Shown piece after piece: positions 8,221 through 15,058 of a stretch of 64,000 nt of DNA. The translations under genes and the position numbers were made by a program. The notes beneath the pieces are model-generated. The model did no database searches. It was given only the letters and a program-made list of their open reading frames with translations, and was not told where the DNA came from. The DNA is taken from the NCBI GenBank assembly GCA_965200355.1, contig OZ241351.1, forward strand, positions 2,480,001 through 2,544,000, given 5' to 3'. Numbering within the stretch: position 1 is the stretch's first letter; every line of letters begins with the position of its first letter. This DNA is from Bin18 sp965200355. Its GTDB lineage: Bacteria > Desulfobacterota > Binatia > Bin18.

Positions 8221-9840
8221 ATGAGCGCCCAGACTGCACCTGTCACACAATCAATGGACCCCATTGTCTCGCTCTGCCGCCGCCGTGGGTTTATCTTTCA
8301 GTCGTCCGAATTGTACGGCGGCATTAACGGATTTTGGGACTACGGCCCGCTTGGCGCTGAATTGAAACGGAACCTCAAGGAAGCCTGGTGGCAGGATGTG
8401 GTCCGCTGCCCGGCCCCTGGCCCGGACGGTCGGCCCATTGAGATCGTTCCGGTTGATGCAACCATTATTATGAACCCGAAAGTCTGGGAAGCCTCGGGCC
8501 ACGTGGGTGGGTTCTCCGATTTGATGAGCACCTGTCGGCACTGCAAAAAGCTCGTGCGGTACGACCACATCTGGGAGATGATCCACGAGAGCGACTGGTA
8601 CGCCTCGCTGCAAGAGTTGCACGAAGCGGGGAATATGACCCTCAAAAGCGTGAAGCGCTGGGGAGAAAAGGTCGCAAAAAAGATCGCGCCGCACTGCGCT
8701 CTTGTCCGTAAGCCCGAGGAAACGCTGACGCGCCTGACTGAGGGGCTGGAGCAGGAAGGGGCGTCGCTTAACCTTGGGCTGGACCAATTAGTTGGGCAGC
8801 TTGCCACCGAGCAGGGTGGGGCTAGAGAGTTGCCCCCATGCCCGTTTTGTGGCGGGGAGATTACCGAGCCGCGGCCTTTTAATCTGATGTTCAAGACGAC
8901 AACCGGGGCGGTCGAAGATCCGTCCGCGGTGACCTATCTGCGCCCGGAGACGGCCCAGGGCATTTTTACCCAGTTCTGGAATGTGCGGGATACCAATCGG
9001 GTGCGGGTGCCGTTTGGCATTGCCCAGATTGGCAAAGCCTTCCGCAACGAGGTCACGCCGCGGAATTTTACCTTCCGGTCGCGTGAGTTCGAGCAGATGG
9101 AACTCGAGTTCTTCATTCATCCCGAGGAGGCCGCGGAGTGGTATCAGTACTGGCGCGATACTCGTTTTCGCTGGTGGCAGTCTATTGGGCTGGCCGGCGA
9201 GAACCTGACGCTGCGTGAACACGACCAGGACGAACTGGCCCACTATGCCAAAGAGGGGGCCGGCACGAGCGATGTGGAATATCGTTTTCCGTTTACCGCG
9301 CCTGGCTATGGGGAATTGGAAGGCATCGCCCACCGGGCCGACTATGATCTACGCCAGCACGCCGTCCATTGCGGCCAGGGGGATAAGCTGCGCTATTTTG
9401 ATGACCAGCGGGGCGAGCGCTATTTCCCGCACGTCATTGAGCCGAGCGCCGGTGCTGACCGTGGGACCTTGGCCGCGCTGTGCGAAGCCTATACGCCCGA
9501 CGAGAGCCGGCCGAGCAAGGTCTATATGCAGTTCCACCCCCGGCTGGCACCGATCAAGGCCGCGGTGTTCCCCCTAGTTAATAAAAGCGGCATGCCCGAG
9601 GTGGCTGAGAAACTCTACCAGGCGTTACGCCCGAAATACGCGGTCCAGCTTGATGTGAAGCAGAACATCGGCAAACGCTATGCGCGCATGGACGAGGCCG
9701 GTACGCCGTACTGCTTTACGATTGACGGTGACACGCTTGAAGACCAGACCGTGACCGTGCGTGACCGCGACACCCTGGAGCAGGAACGCATCGGGATTGA
9801 GCAGGTCGGCGCATTCCTGGACGAAAAAATGGAGAAGTAA
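8221..9840 (+). CDS. glyQS: Glycyl-tRNA synthetase, homodimeric type
   Basis: 539-residue class II aminoacyl-tRNA synthetase that charges tRNA-Gly with glycine. Single-chain alpha2 form, not the alpha2beta2 form of many proteobacteria. The hallmark GFIFQSSELYGG is near residue 25, the motif 2 block FRNEVTPRNFTFRSREFEQ near residue 280, and an HGTP-type anticodon-binding domain from about residue 435 (LAPIKAAVFPL). An internal Cys4-like pair (CRHCKK and CPFCGG) suggests a zinc-binding insertion. The ATG at 8221 has a weak ribosome site; an in-frame ATG at 8254 is a possible alternative. It is divergent from the CoA-transferase. Confidence 0.95.
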   Translation: MSAQTAPVTQSMDPIVSLCRRRGFIFQSSELYGGINGFWDYGPLGAELKRNLKEAWWQDVVRCPAPGPDGRPIEIVPVDATIIMNPKVWEASGHVGGFSDLMSTCRHCKKLVRYDHIWEMIHESDWYASLQELHEAGNMTLKSVKRWGEKVAKKIAPHCALVRKPEETLTRLTEGLEQEGASLNLGLDQLVGQLATEQGGARELPPCPFCGGEITEPRPFNLMFKTTTGAVEDPSAVTYLRPETAQGIFTQFWNVRDTNRVRVPFGIAQIGKAFRNEVTPRNFTFRSREFEQMELEFFIHPEEAAEWYQYWRDTRFRWWQSIGLAGENLTLREHDQDELAHYAKEGAGTSDVEYRFPFTAPGYGELEGIAHRADYDLRQHAVHCGQGDKLRYFDDQRGERYFPHVIEPSAGADRGTLAALCEAYTPDESRPSKVYMQFHPRLAPIKAAVFPLVNKSGMPEVAEKLYQALRPKYAVQLDVKQNIGKRYARMDEAGTPYCFTIDGDTLEDQTVTVRDRDTLEQERIGIEQVGAFLDEKMEK

Positions 9841-9867
9841 GTCGGGACTCGCCCGCCCCTTGTCCGT

Positions 9868-10668
9868 TTATTCAATACGTAGCTCCACTTCACCCAGCCC
9901 GTCCATCGCCAACTGTACCTGGTCGCCCCGACTGACAAACTTGGTCGCCACCACGCTGCCGGTCATGACGACCATACCTTGGGTCAAGGTCTTGCCCTGG
10001 CTGGCCAGCGTACTCGCCAACCAGGCCAGAGCATCGAGCGGATGGCCCAGCACATCCCGCCCGTCACCTTCTCCAACGACTGTGCCGTTGATGCGCATAG
10101 TGCCGTGGACGGCTGCCAGGTCGAGCGACTGCCAGTCTGTCAGCGGCGAACCCAGGACAATGCCACCGTTCCAGGCGTTATCGGCGAGCAGCGTCAATAT
10201 ATGGTCGGCAATTTTGGTATAGTCGGCGTGGCGGTCGTCCACGAGTTCAAAGGCCGGCATAACCGCCCCGACTGCCCCGGCAACGCTGGCGCGCGTATGG
10301 GGTGCCTGTGCGGCCGGCAAATCCTGCCCAATCTGCACGGCAATTTCACACTCGACTCCCAAGCGGCCGTAGTCGCTCAGGCGTACCCGAGCCGGGGTGT
10401 GGTGGATGGTTTTTTCCAGGATGCCGCCGGCAATCGGGGCGTCAAAGCCGACCATTTTTTGCATCACCGCTGTGGTCAGGGCAATTTTATACCCGGCGAG
10501 AGGGCCGCAGGTCTGTGTCAAGAGTTGCTGAAGCTCGGCCTGAACGGCGTAGGCGTCGTCAAGGTGGTGAGGCGTATGCGGCTCCGGGATAGGGACAAAA
10601 GGGCGGCCGGCCTGGCGTTCCTGCCATAAAAACCTGGCGGCCTCGTGAGACGACTGTGTGTTGGCCAT
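9868..10668 (-). CDS. 2-keto-4-pentenoate hydratase / fumarylacetoacetate hydrolase-fold protein
   Basis: 266 residues, matching MhpD-type hydratases, which add water to 2-hydroxypentadienoate-like products of aromatic ring cleavage or act as decarboxylases (DmpH type). Family features include GYKIALTT, the metal-site segment GVECEIAVQ, and LVDDRHADY. The ATG at 10668 is preceded by GAGGAGACAG; the longer open frame upstream is cysteine-rich and out of character. The NtaA-type monooxygenase lies 28 bases upstream, so the two may form a small catabolic operon. Exact substrate unknown. Confidence 0.88.
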   Translation of the reverse strand: MANTQSSHEAARFLWQERQAGRPFVPIPEPHTPHHLDDAYAVQAELQQLLTQTCGPLAGYKIALTTAVMQKMVGFDAPIAGGILEKTIHHTPARVRLSDYGRLGVECEIAVQIGQDLPAAQAPHTRASVAGAVGAVMPAFELVDDRHADYTKIADHILTLLADNAWNGGIVLGSPLTDWQSLDLAAVHGTMRINGTVVGEGDGRDVLGHPLDALAWLASTLASQGKTLTQGMVVMTGSVVATKFVSRGDQVQLAMDGLGEVELRIE

Positions 10669-10696
10669 TCCGCTGTCTCCTCGCCGGCACCACCGG

Positions 10697-12031
10697 CTAT
10701 TGGGCCTGAAAAAAGCGATTCTCCGGCCGGGGCAGGCCCAGGTTTTCGCGCAGGGTCGCGCCCTCATATTCACGCCGAAACAGGCCGCGGTGTTGCAGCT
10801 CGGGCACGACCCGATCCACAAAATCGTCCAGCCCGCCCGGCAGATAGGGGAACATGACGTTAAAGCCGTCCGCCCCTTCGGTCATGAGCCATTCCTCCAT
10901 GCGGTCGGCGACCGTGCTCGGCGTGCCAATGAATTCCAGAGTGCTGAAACTCCCACCCACATATTGGGCAAGCTGTCTGACGGTCATATTGTCCTGGCGG
11001 GCCATATCGACCAGTTTCTGCCGCCCGGACCGGCTAGCGTTGCTTTCCGGGATGTCGGGCAGCGGACCGTCCAGGTCATAGCCCGACACGTCGTGGCCCA
11101 GCAGGACGCCGAGCGTGGCCAGGCCGCTGTCCGGGTGGACCAGGCTGTCGAGCTTAACCTTCTTTGCCCGCGCTTCGGCCAGAGTATCGTCCACGACCAC
11201 AAAGGCACCGGGGAGGATTTTGAGATGATCCCGACAGCGCCCGCAGGTCTCCATCCGGCCTTTGACATCTGCGTAATAGGACTGGGCGTCTTGCAGATTA
11301 TTGGCTCCAGAAAACACGACCTCGGCGGTCTCGGCGGCGAGCTGCCGACCGGCCTCTGATGCGCCGGCCTGGACGATGACCGGCCAGCCCTGAATGGGCC
11401 GGGCGATATTCAGCGGACCGCGCACGGACAGATGCGAACCGGTATGGTTTAGCACGTGCAGCTTGTCGGGGTCGAAATACACGCCGGTCTCGACATCGCG
11501 GATAAAAGCATCATCCGCCCAACTGTCCCACAGGCCGGTGACCACATCGTAGAATTCACGCGCCAGCCGATACCGCGCGTCATGCTCCATATGGGCCGTG
11601 CGCCCGAAATTTAATGCCTCGTCCGGGTTGGCCGAGGTCACGACATTCCAGCCGGCCCGCCCGCCGCTGATATGATCGAGCGAGGCAAACTTCCGCGCCA
11701 CGTGGTAGGGGTCGTTATAGGTGGTGGAGGCCGTGGCAATCAGGCCCAGATGGGTGGTGACCGTGGCCAGGGCCGGGAGCAGGGTCAGCGGGTCAAAGGA
11801 AGTGACCGTCGCGCTGCGTTTGAGCGCCGCCATCGGCATATTGAGCACGGCCAGGTGGTCGGCCATGAAAAAGGCGTCAAAGCGCCCCCGTTCCAGGGTG
11901 CGCACAAAGCGCTGGTAGTGCGCAAAATTGAAGTTGGCGTCTGGAAACGCCCCCGGATAGCGCCAGGCCGCGGTATGAATGCTGACCGGTCGCATGAACG
12001 CGCCGAGCCGTAGTTGTCGTAACTGCGTCAC
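10697..12031 (-). CDS. NtaA/SnaA/DszA-family FMN-dependent monooxygenase
   Basis: 444-residue luciferase-like flavin monooxygenase of the nitrilotriacetate/dibenzothiophene-sulfone/pristinamycin group. Typical features: WRYPGAFPDANFNF near the N-terminus, the DHISGGRAGWNVVTS segment with DEALNFGR following it, and WPVIVQAGASEAGR in the C-terminal half. Such enzymes need a separate flavin reductase, which is not in the window. I use the GTG at 12031 because GGAGGGA precedes it; an ATG at MRPVSIHT about 15 codons in is an alternative. Probable cotranscription with the downstream hydratase. Substrate unknown. Confidence 0.9.
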   Translation of the reverse strand: MTQLRQLRLGAFMRPVSIHTAAWRYPGAFPDANFNFAHYQRFVRTLERGRFDAFFMADHLAVLNMPMAALKRSATVTSFDPLTLLPALATVTTHLGLIATASTTYNDPYHVARKFASLDHISGGRAGWNVVTSANPDEALNFGRTAHMEHDARYRLAREFYDVVTGLWDSWADDAFIRDVETGVYFDPDKLHVLNHTGSHLSVRGPLNIARPIQGWPVIVQAGASEAGRQLAAETAEVVFSGANNLQDAQSYYADVKGRMETCGRCRDHLKILPGAFVVVDDTLAEARAKKVKLDSLVHPDSGLATLGVLLGHDVSGYDLDGPLPDIPESNASRSGRQKLVDMARQDNMTVRQLAQYVGGSFSTLEFIGTPSTVADRMEEWLMTEGADGFNVMFPYLPGGLDDFVDRVVPELQHRGLFRREYEGATLRENLGLPRPENRFFQAQ

Positions 12032-12400
12032 ACTCCCTCCGTGATGGATATGAACTCGGAGACAGGGTAGCAAATCGTTGAGTTATGGCTATACCGGGCA
12101 GGGGAGTTGGAGAAATCGGGTTCTCCTGTCTCATCCCCTCTCCCCTGGAGGGAGAGGGCTAGGGAGAGGGGGCCGGCTCGGAAAGGAGTCCGGCAAATCC
12201 AATGACTTCATAAGTGCTCATTCTTCCGGCCTCCCGAGTTCTTTCATCTGACTCGTGGAGGAAAACAATAGCGGGGAGATGATTGAGAGTGTCCCTTGTC
12301 TAGTACGTCAGGCTATGGCATGAGGGACAGGAGAACGAAGATTCGCGCCGGGAAACCGTATTCCTCTTTCGGACTGGCACTGCGAAAGGTCGGAGATCCA
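12032..12400. other. Gene-free interval with one palindromic repeat
   Basis: This 369-base stretch separates the monooxygenase from a broken small gene. Apart from the palindromic repeat at 12135-12172 I see no coding sequence with a plausible start and composition; a purine-rich GGAGG at 12256 is not followed by a start codon at a useful distance. Confidence 0.6.
12135..12172. repeat. Small palindromic interspersed repeat (copy 2)
   Basis: CCCTCTCCC and GGGAGAGGG form a perfect 9-bp stem with a 5-base loop, followed by a second GGGAGAGGG. It differs from the copy at 14681-14718 at one base over 38. This type of element is familiar as a REP-like intergenic repeat in many genomes. Confidence 0.88.
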
Positions 12401-12717
12401 ATGAATTGTTTTGTGGTCGTACTCCCCCCTGACAGTACTGTCTCTCCTCAGACGATCCCCGAACATTTTCCGAAAAACTACACTCTCGTTCCGAATCGCG
12501 TCTGGGTTCGCGGGGAAACAAGTGACCCCTCAGAGGTGTGTGACTTACTCGATATTGGGGGGAGAAAGATAAATCCGCTGACCCTACCGGCCTAGTGGTG
12601 AAAGCCGATAGCTATTATGGATCTGCCGATATGGCCTTATGGGATCGTATGAGAGTCTGGGAAGAGTGGGAAGAGAAGACATGCAGCCGTCGTGGCGCTC
12701 GCTTTTGCACTCATTAG
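12401..12717 (+). pseudogene. Frameshifted small hypothetical protein
   Basis: A frame opens at ATG 12401 behind CGGAGATCCA and reads MNCFVVVLPPDSTV... through the segment PSEVCDLLDIGG, then stops at 12595. Adding one G to the six-G run at 12557-12562 joins it, without any stop, to a second well-behaved stretch (TGLVVKADSYYGS, then a tryptophan-rich RVWEEWEE) ending at 12717. The repaired product would be 105 residues. Both halves look like real protein, so this is one gene broken by a single-base deletion, or a sequencing error. I do not recognise the family with certainty. Confidence 0.68.
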
Positions 12718-12789
12718 TGCCTTATGACCATTCTTCGGACAGCCTCATAAACCTTTCTCCAACGACCCCATTTGATTTTCTGCCTACCC

Positions 12790-12829
12790 CCCAACCCTCC
12801 GGCCCGTCAGGCCCGGCTCTCTGGCGAGC
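12790..12829 (-). repeat. 40-bp dispersed repeat (copy A)
   Basis: This stretch matches 15065-15104 at 37 of 40 bases. On the minus strand it encodes AREPGLTGRRV, the same peptide that ends the type IIG-like methyltransferase at 15059. Here it stands alone, so it looks like a leftover of another methyltransferase-gene end or of a duplication. Confidence 0.8.
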
Positions 12830-12886
12830 CGACGTGCAGGCCTGATTGCAAGACGAACAGCGGAATCCGCTCGCAACAGTGGAGGT

Positions 12887-13356
12887 TTACTGCAACGCAA
12901 GAATAGTTTTATGAGAAATTTTCGTTTCCAGAATCTGGATGATCTGCCGAAGGCTGAGGCTCGCTTCAGCCTGTAATCCCAAACAGGCGGCAATACCCGC
13001 CGTGTCGGTACTCCACCGCGAATCAAGTTCAATTCGTAAAGGCTGCTCTGGCTGCCTCATCGCTGTGTAGGTATGGAGGTGCATGGGCTCTCCGAGCCGG
13101 GCCGCACTCAGATGCTCAAAGTGAAATTCTCTTCTCATATAGTCGAGAAGAACGTTTTGAATAACCAGAACAAGATGCTTGTTCATCGCTTCAAAAGTCC
13201 CAATTTTGTGGTGGAGTTGAACGAGGATGGTCTTAGCGGTCATCTTCCAATTCATGCCGAATCTTTTTTTGGATGTATTTGACGGTCGATTCTTTCTCTC
13301 CAATCAATCTCCTGGTCCGACGTTGAGACGCCGAACAGTTCAAGGACTTTGCTCAT
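12887..13356 (-). pseudogene. NotI-like restriction endonuclease remnant (internal deletion plus frameshift)
   Basis: ATG at 13356 overlaps the methyltransferase stop (ATGA), the usual arrangement for a cognate endonuclease. It reads MSKVLELFGVSTSDQEIDW for about 34 codons and stops. In the next frame, reached at the A7 run 13264-13270 (seven T on the plus strand), the sequence continues FGMNWKMTAKTILVQLHHKI to a stop at 12887, about 120 residues. From memory these are the two ends of a NotI-family endonuclease, with the central catalytic part missing. The product would be about a third to a half of normal length and no PD-(D/E)xK site is visible, so it should be inactive. Family name is moderately sure. 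Confidence 0.65.
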
Positions 13357-14471
13357 AGAAGTGAAGAACACCTTTCTTGCGCAAGCTCCAGATACGCTCT
13401 GGAAATATCGACCCCGACCGACTTGCGATTCAGATTTCTCGCTACGAGCATCGTCGTGCCAGTCCCACAGAAGGGATCGAGTACGACCCCATCCGAGGGG
13501 CACGTCGCAAGGATAGGGATTTTACACAGGTCTTCGGGGTAAGGGGCGAAGTGCAAACGACGCTTCTGGGTGTCTTCAGGAATGACATCCCACACATCCG
13601 CCGGTTTGCTGCCTTTGGGATGATACTTCAGAAAGTAGAAGCCTTTTTCCCTCAGCTCTTTCGCTTTGCCGGAAACACGCTCGGAATTGGAATGGGTTGT
13701 CCGCTGTTGTCCGCGAATGATCATACGGAAGTCCGCCATCTCGCCTTTCTCAATCGCTTGCAGCATCCCTTCAAGCTGGGCAAAAGCAGCCCGTTTCTCT
13801 TCTTCACTCAAGGCCGTTGAGAGTTTAATCTGACGCTTGTAGCGAACCCCGGAAACGCCTGTCGCCGAAACCACCGCCCCTTTCATGATCTTCGCTTTTT
13901 TCGGATGAGACCGGATAGCGTCCACATCGTAGTAATAGCCCTTTGGACTCTTCACAAAATGAAAGACGTTTTCATACACGTTGCGCAGCTTGTCCAAGGC
14001 ATTGTCGGGACCGCCTTTGACCTTGTTCCATATGACGCTGTTGCGGATAATCCAGCCCTGCTGATCCGACAGGGCGAAAGCCAACCTCCAGGGAATCCCC
14101 ACTAACCCCTTTTTTTGATACGTATCCCCGATATTCAGCCAGAACGAGCCTGTGGGCTTCAGAACCCGTTGTACTTCGCCGAAGACCTGGCATAAGCGAG
14201 TGATGAAATCTTGATAACCTGCTTCGGTCCCTATCCCTCCATTCTGATAGGTCCGTTGTCCCCAGTACGGCGGACTGGTCATACAGCAGTCAATCGTTTC
14301 AGCGGGAAGGGCTTTGAGCACCGTTTCTGCGTTACCCAGGAGGAACAGAGGGGAGGAGGTCTTGGTATCGCGGTATAAAAGGAAGCGGGATTGATACTCA
14401 GAAGAAACAATAGGGGAGGCCCTGCCGGACGGAAGACCGAAACCGGCTTGTTGTATCTGAGGTGCAGCCAC
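13353..14471 (-). CDS. Site-specific DNA-methyltransferase, beta class
   Basis: 372-residue DNA methyltransferase that would modify adenine-N6 or cytosine-N4 in a specific site. The catalytic motif TSPPYW is at residues 65-70 and the AdoMet-binding DPFCGTGTT at about 332-340, so the order is catalytic, target recognition, AdoMet: beta class. SPPY leaves both N4-cytosine and N6-adenine possible; N4-cytosine is slightly favoured by the Ser. GTG at 14471 is the start, with TGGAG six bases before it. It is intact although its apparent partner endonuclease is broken, so it is now effectively a solitary methyltransferase. Confidence 0.9.
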   Translation of the reverse strand: MAAPQIQQAGFGLPSGRASPIVSSEYQSRFLLYRDTKTSSPLFLLGNAETVLKALPAETIDCCMTSPPYWGQRTYQNGGIGTEAGYQDFITRLCQVFGEVQRVLKPTGSFWLNIGDTYQKKGLVGIPWRLAFALSDQQGWIIRNSVIWNKVKGGPDNALDKLRNVYENVFHFVKSPKGYYYDVDAIRSHPKKAKIMKGAVVSATGVSGVRYKRQIKLSTALSEEEKRAAFAQLEGMLQAIEKGEMADFRMIIRGQQRTTHSNSERVSGKAKELREKGFYFLKYHPKGSKPADVWDVIPEDTQKRRLHFAPYPEDLCKIPILATCPSDGVVLDPFCGTGTTMLVARNLNRKSVGVDISRAYLELAQERCSSLL

Positions 14472-14568
14472 ACTGGTCTCCAGCTACGTCCACCTGAAGA
14501 GTTTTGCTTATGTATAAGCAACTAAGCCGTTTGTACAGGATAGGGGCTGAGGAAGTTGATGCTGATCG

Positions 14569-14666
14569 GGTGCCCCTACCGCTAGCGGTTGCCCGTCCAG
14601 GTGACGCGGGTAGCTGAAAAGAGAATCGTCTCTTCATTGGGATAACTGTGGGCGGTCTGGATTGTC
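14569..14666 (-). pseudogene. 98-bp duplicated fragment of the DUF2617-like gene 3' end
   Basis: Matches 17915-18012 at 92 of 98 bases, in the same orientation. On the minus strand it still reads TIQTAHSYPNEETILFS and a stop, the last 29 or so codons of the gene at 17922. There is no upstream part of that gene here, so it is a detached fragment. The six differences include three that change residues, so it is not a brand-new copy. Confidence 0.9.
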
Positions 14667-14680
14667 TCCTCTTGTCTTAT

Positions 14681-14718
14681 CCCCTCTCCCCTGGCGGGAG
14701 AGGGCTAGGGAGAGGGGG
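14681..14718. repeat. Small palindromic interspersed repeat (copy 3)
   Basis: Same 38-base element as at 12135, one base different, same orientation. It lies 14 bases beyond the 98-bp duplicated fragment and directly after the stop of the 30-residue membrane peptide gene, where it could also act as a transcript end. Confidence 0.88.
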
Positions 14719-14811
14719 CTATTTATGCGACCGGTTGCGGGTGTATGTCACCAAAGCCCCGGTCCAGGCAATAATCGCAATCACTAGTAGTGTCCACTCG
14801 AACATTGTCAT
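14719..14811 (-). CDS. 30-residue single-span membrane peptide
   Basis: A very short gene reading MTMFEWTLLVIAII followed by AWTGALVTYTRNRSHK. It has one transmembrane helix with basic residues at the C-terminus. Support is good for its size: GGAGGAGG lies upstream at normal spacing, and its ATG overlaps the stop of the preceding gene as ATGA, suggesting translational coupling with that membrane protein. Function unknown; it may be a small partner subunit. Confidence 0.6.
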   Translation of the reverse strand: MTMFEWTLLVIAIIAWTGALVTYTRNRSHK

Positions 14812-15005
14812 TTTTTATCCTCCTCCAGTTTCCCTTCTAGCCAAGAGGCCCACAGAAAGAGTCCCAGGGTGCCTACTACGCCGAAGATCAATACCAGCCA
14901 GGATTCCTGACCTCTGATCCACGGGTTGACGACAGTCAACAGCGCTACGCCTTTTGCTAAATCGTAGAGGAATTTGGCCGCGCTTTCTCGTTGTCGTGGT
15001 GTCAT
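14808..15005 (-). CDS. Small membrane protein, unknown function
   Basis: 65 residues starting MTPRQRESAAKFLYDLAKG, with two hydrophobic stretches (VALLTVVNPW and WLVLIFGVVGTLGLFLWASWL) and a charged end KLEEDKK. I choose the ATG at 15005 over the GTG at 15038 because the conserved-looking part starts there, although no strong ribosome site is seen. It forms a coupled pair with the 30-residue peptide. It follows the restriction-methyltransferase on the same strand but need not be functionally linked. Confidence 0.6.
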   Translation of the reverse strand: MTPRQRESAAKFLYDLAKGVALLTVVNPWIRGQESWLVLIFGVVGTLGLFLWASWLEGKLEEDKK

Positions 15006-15058
15006 GCTCGGCGAAAGTCTACTACACGGGCTGCGCACTGACCAGAGTTATGCCCAAC

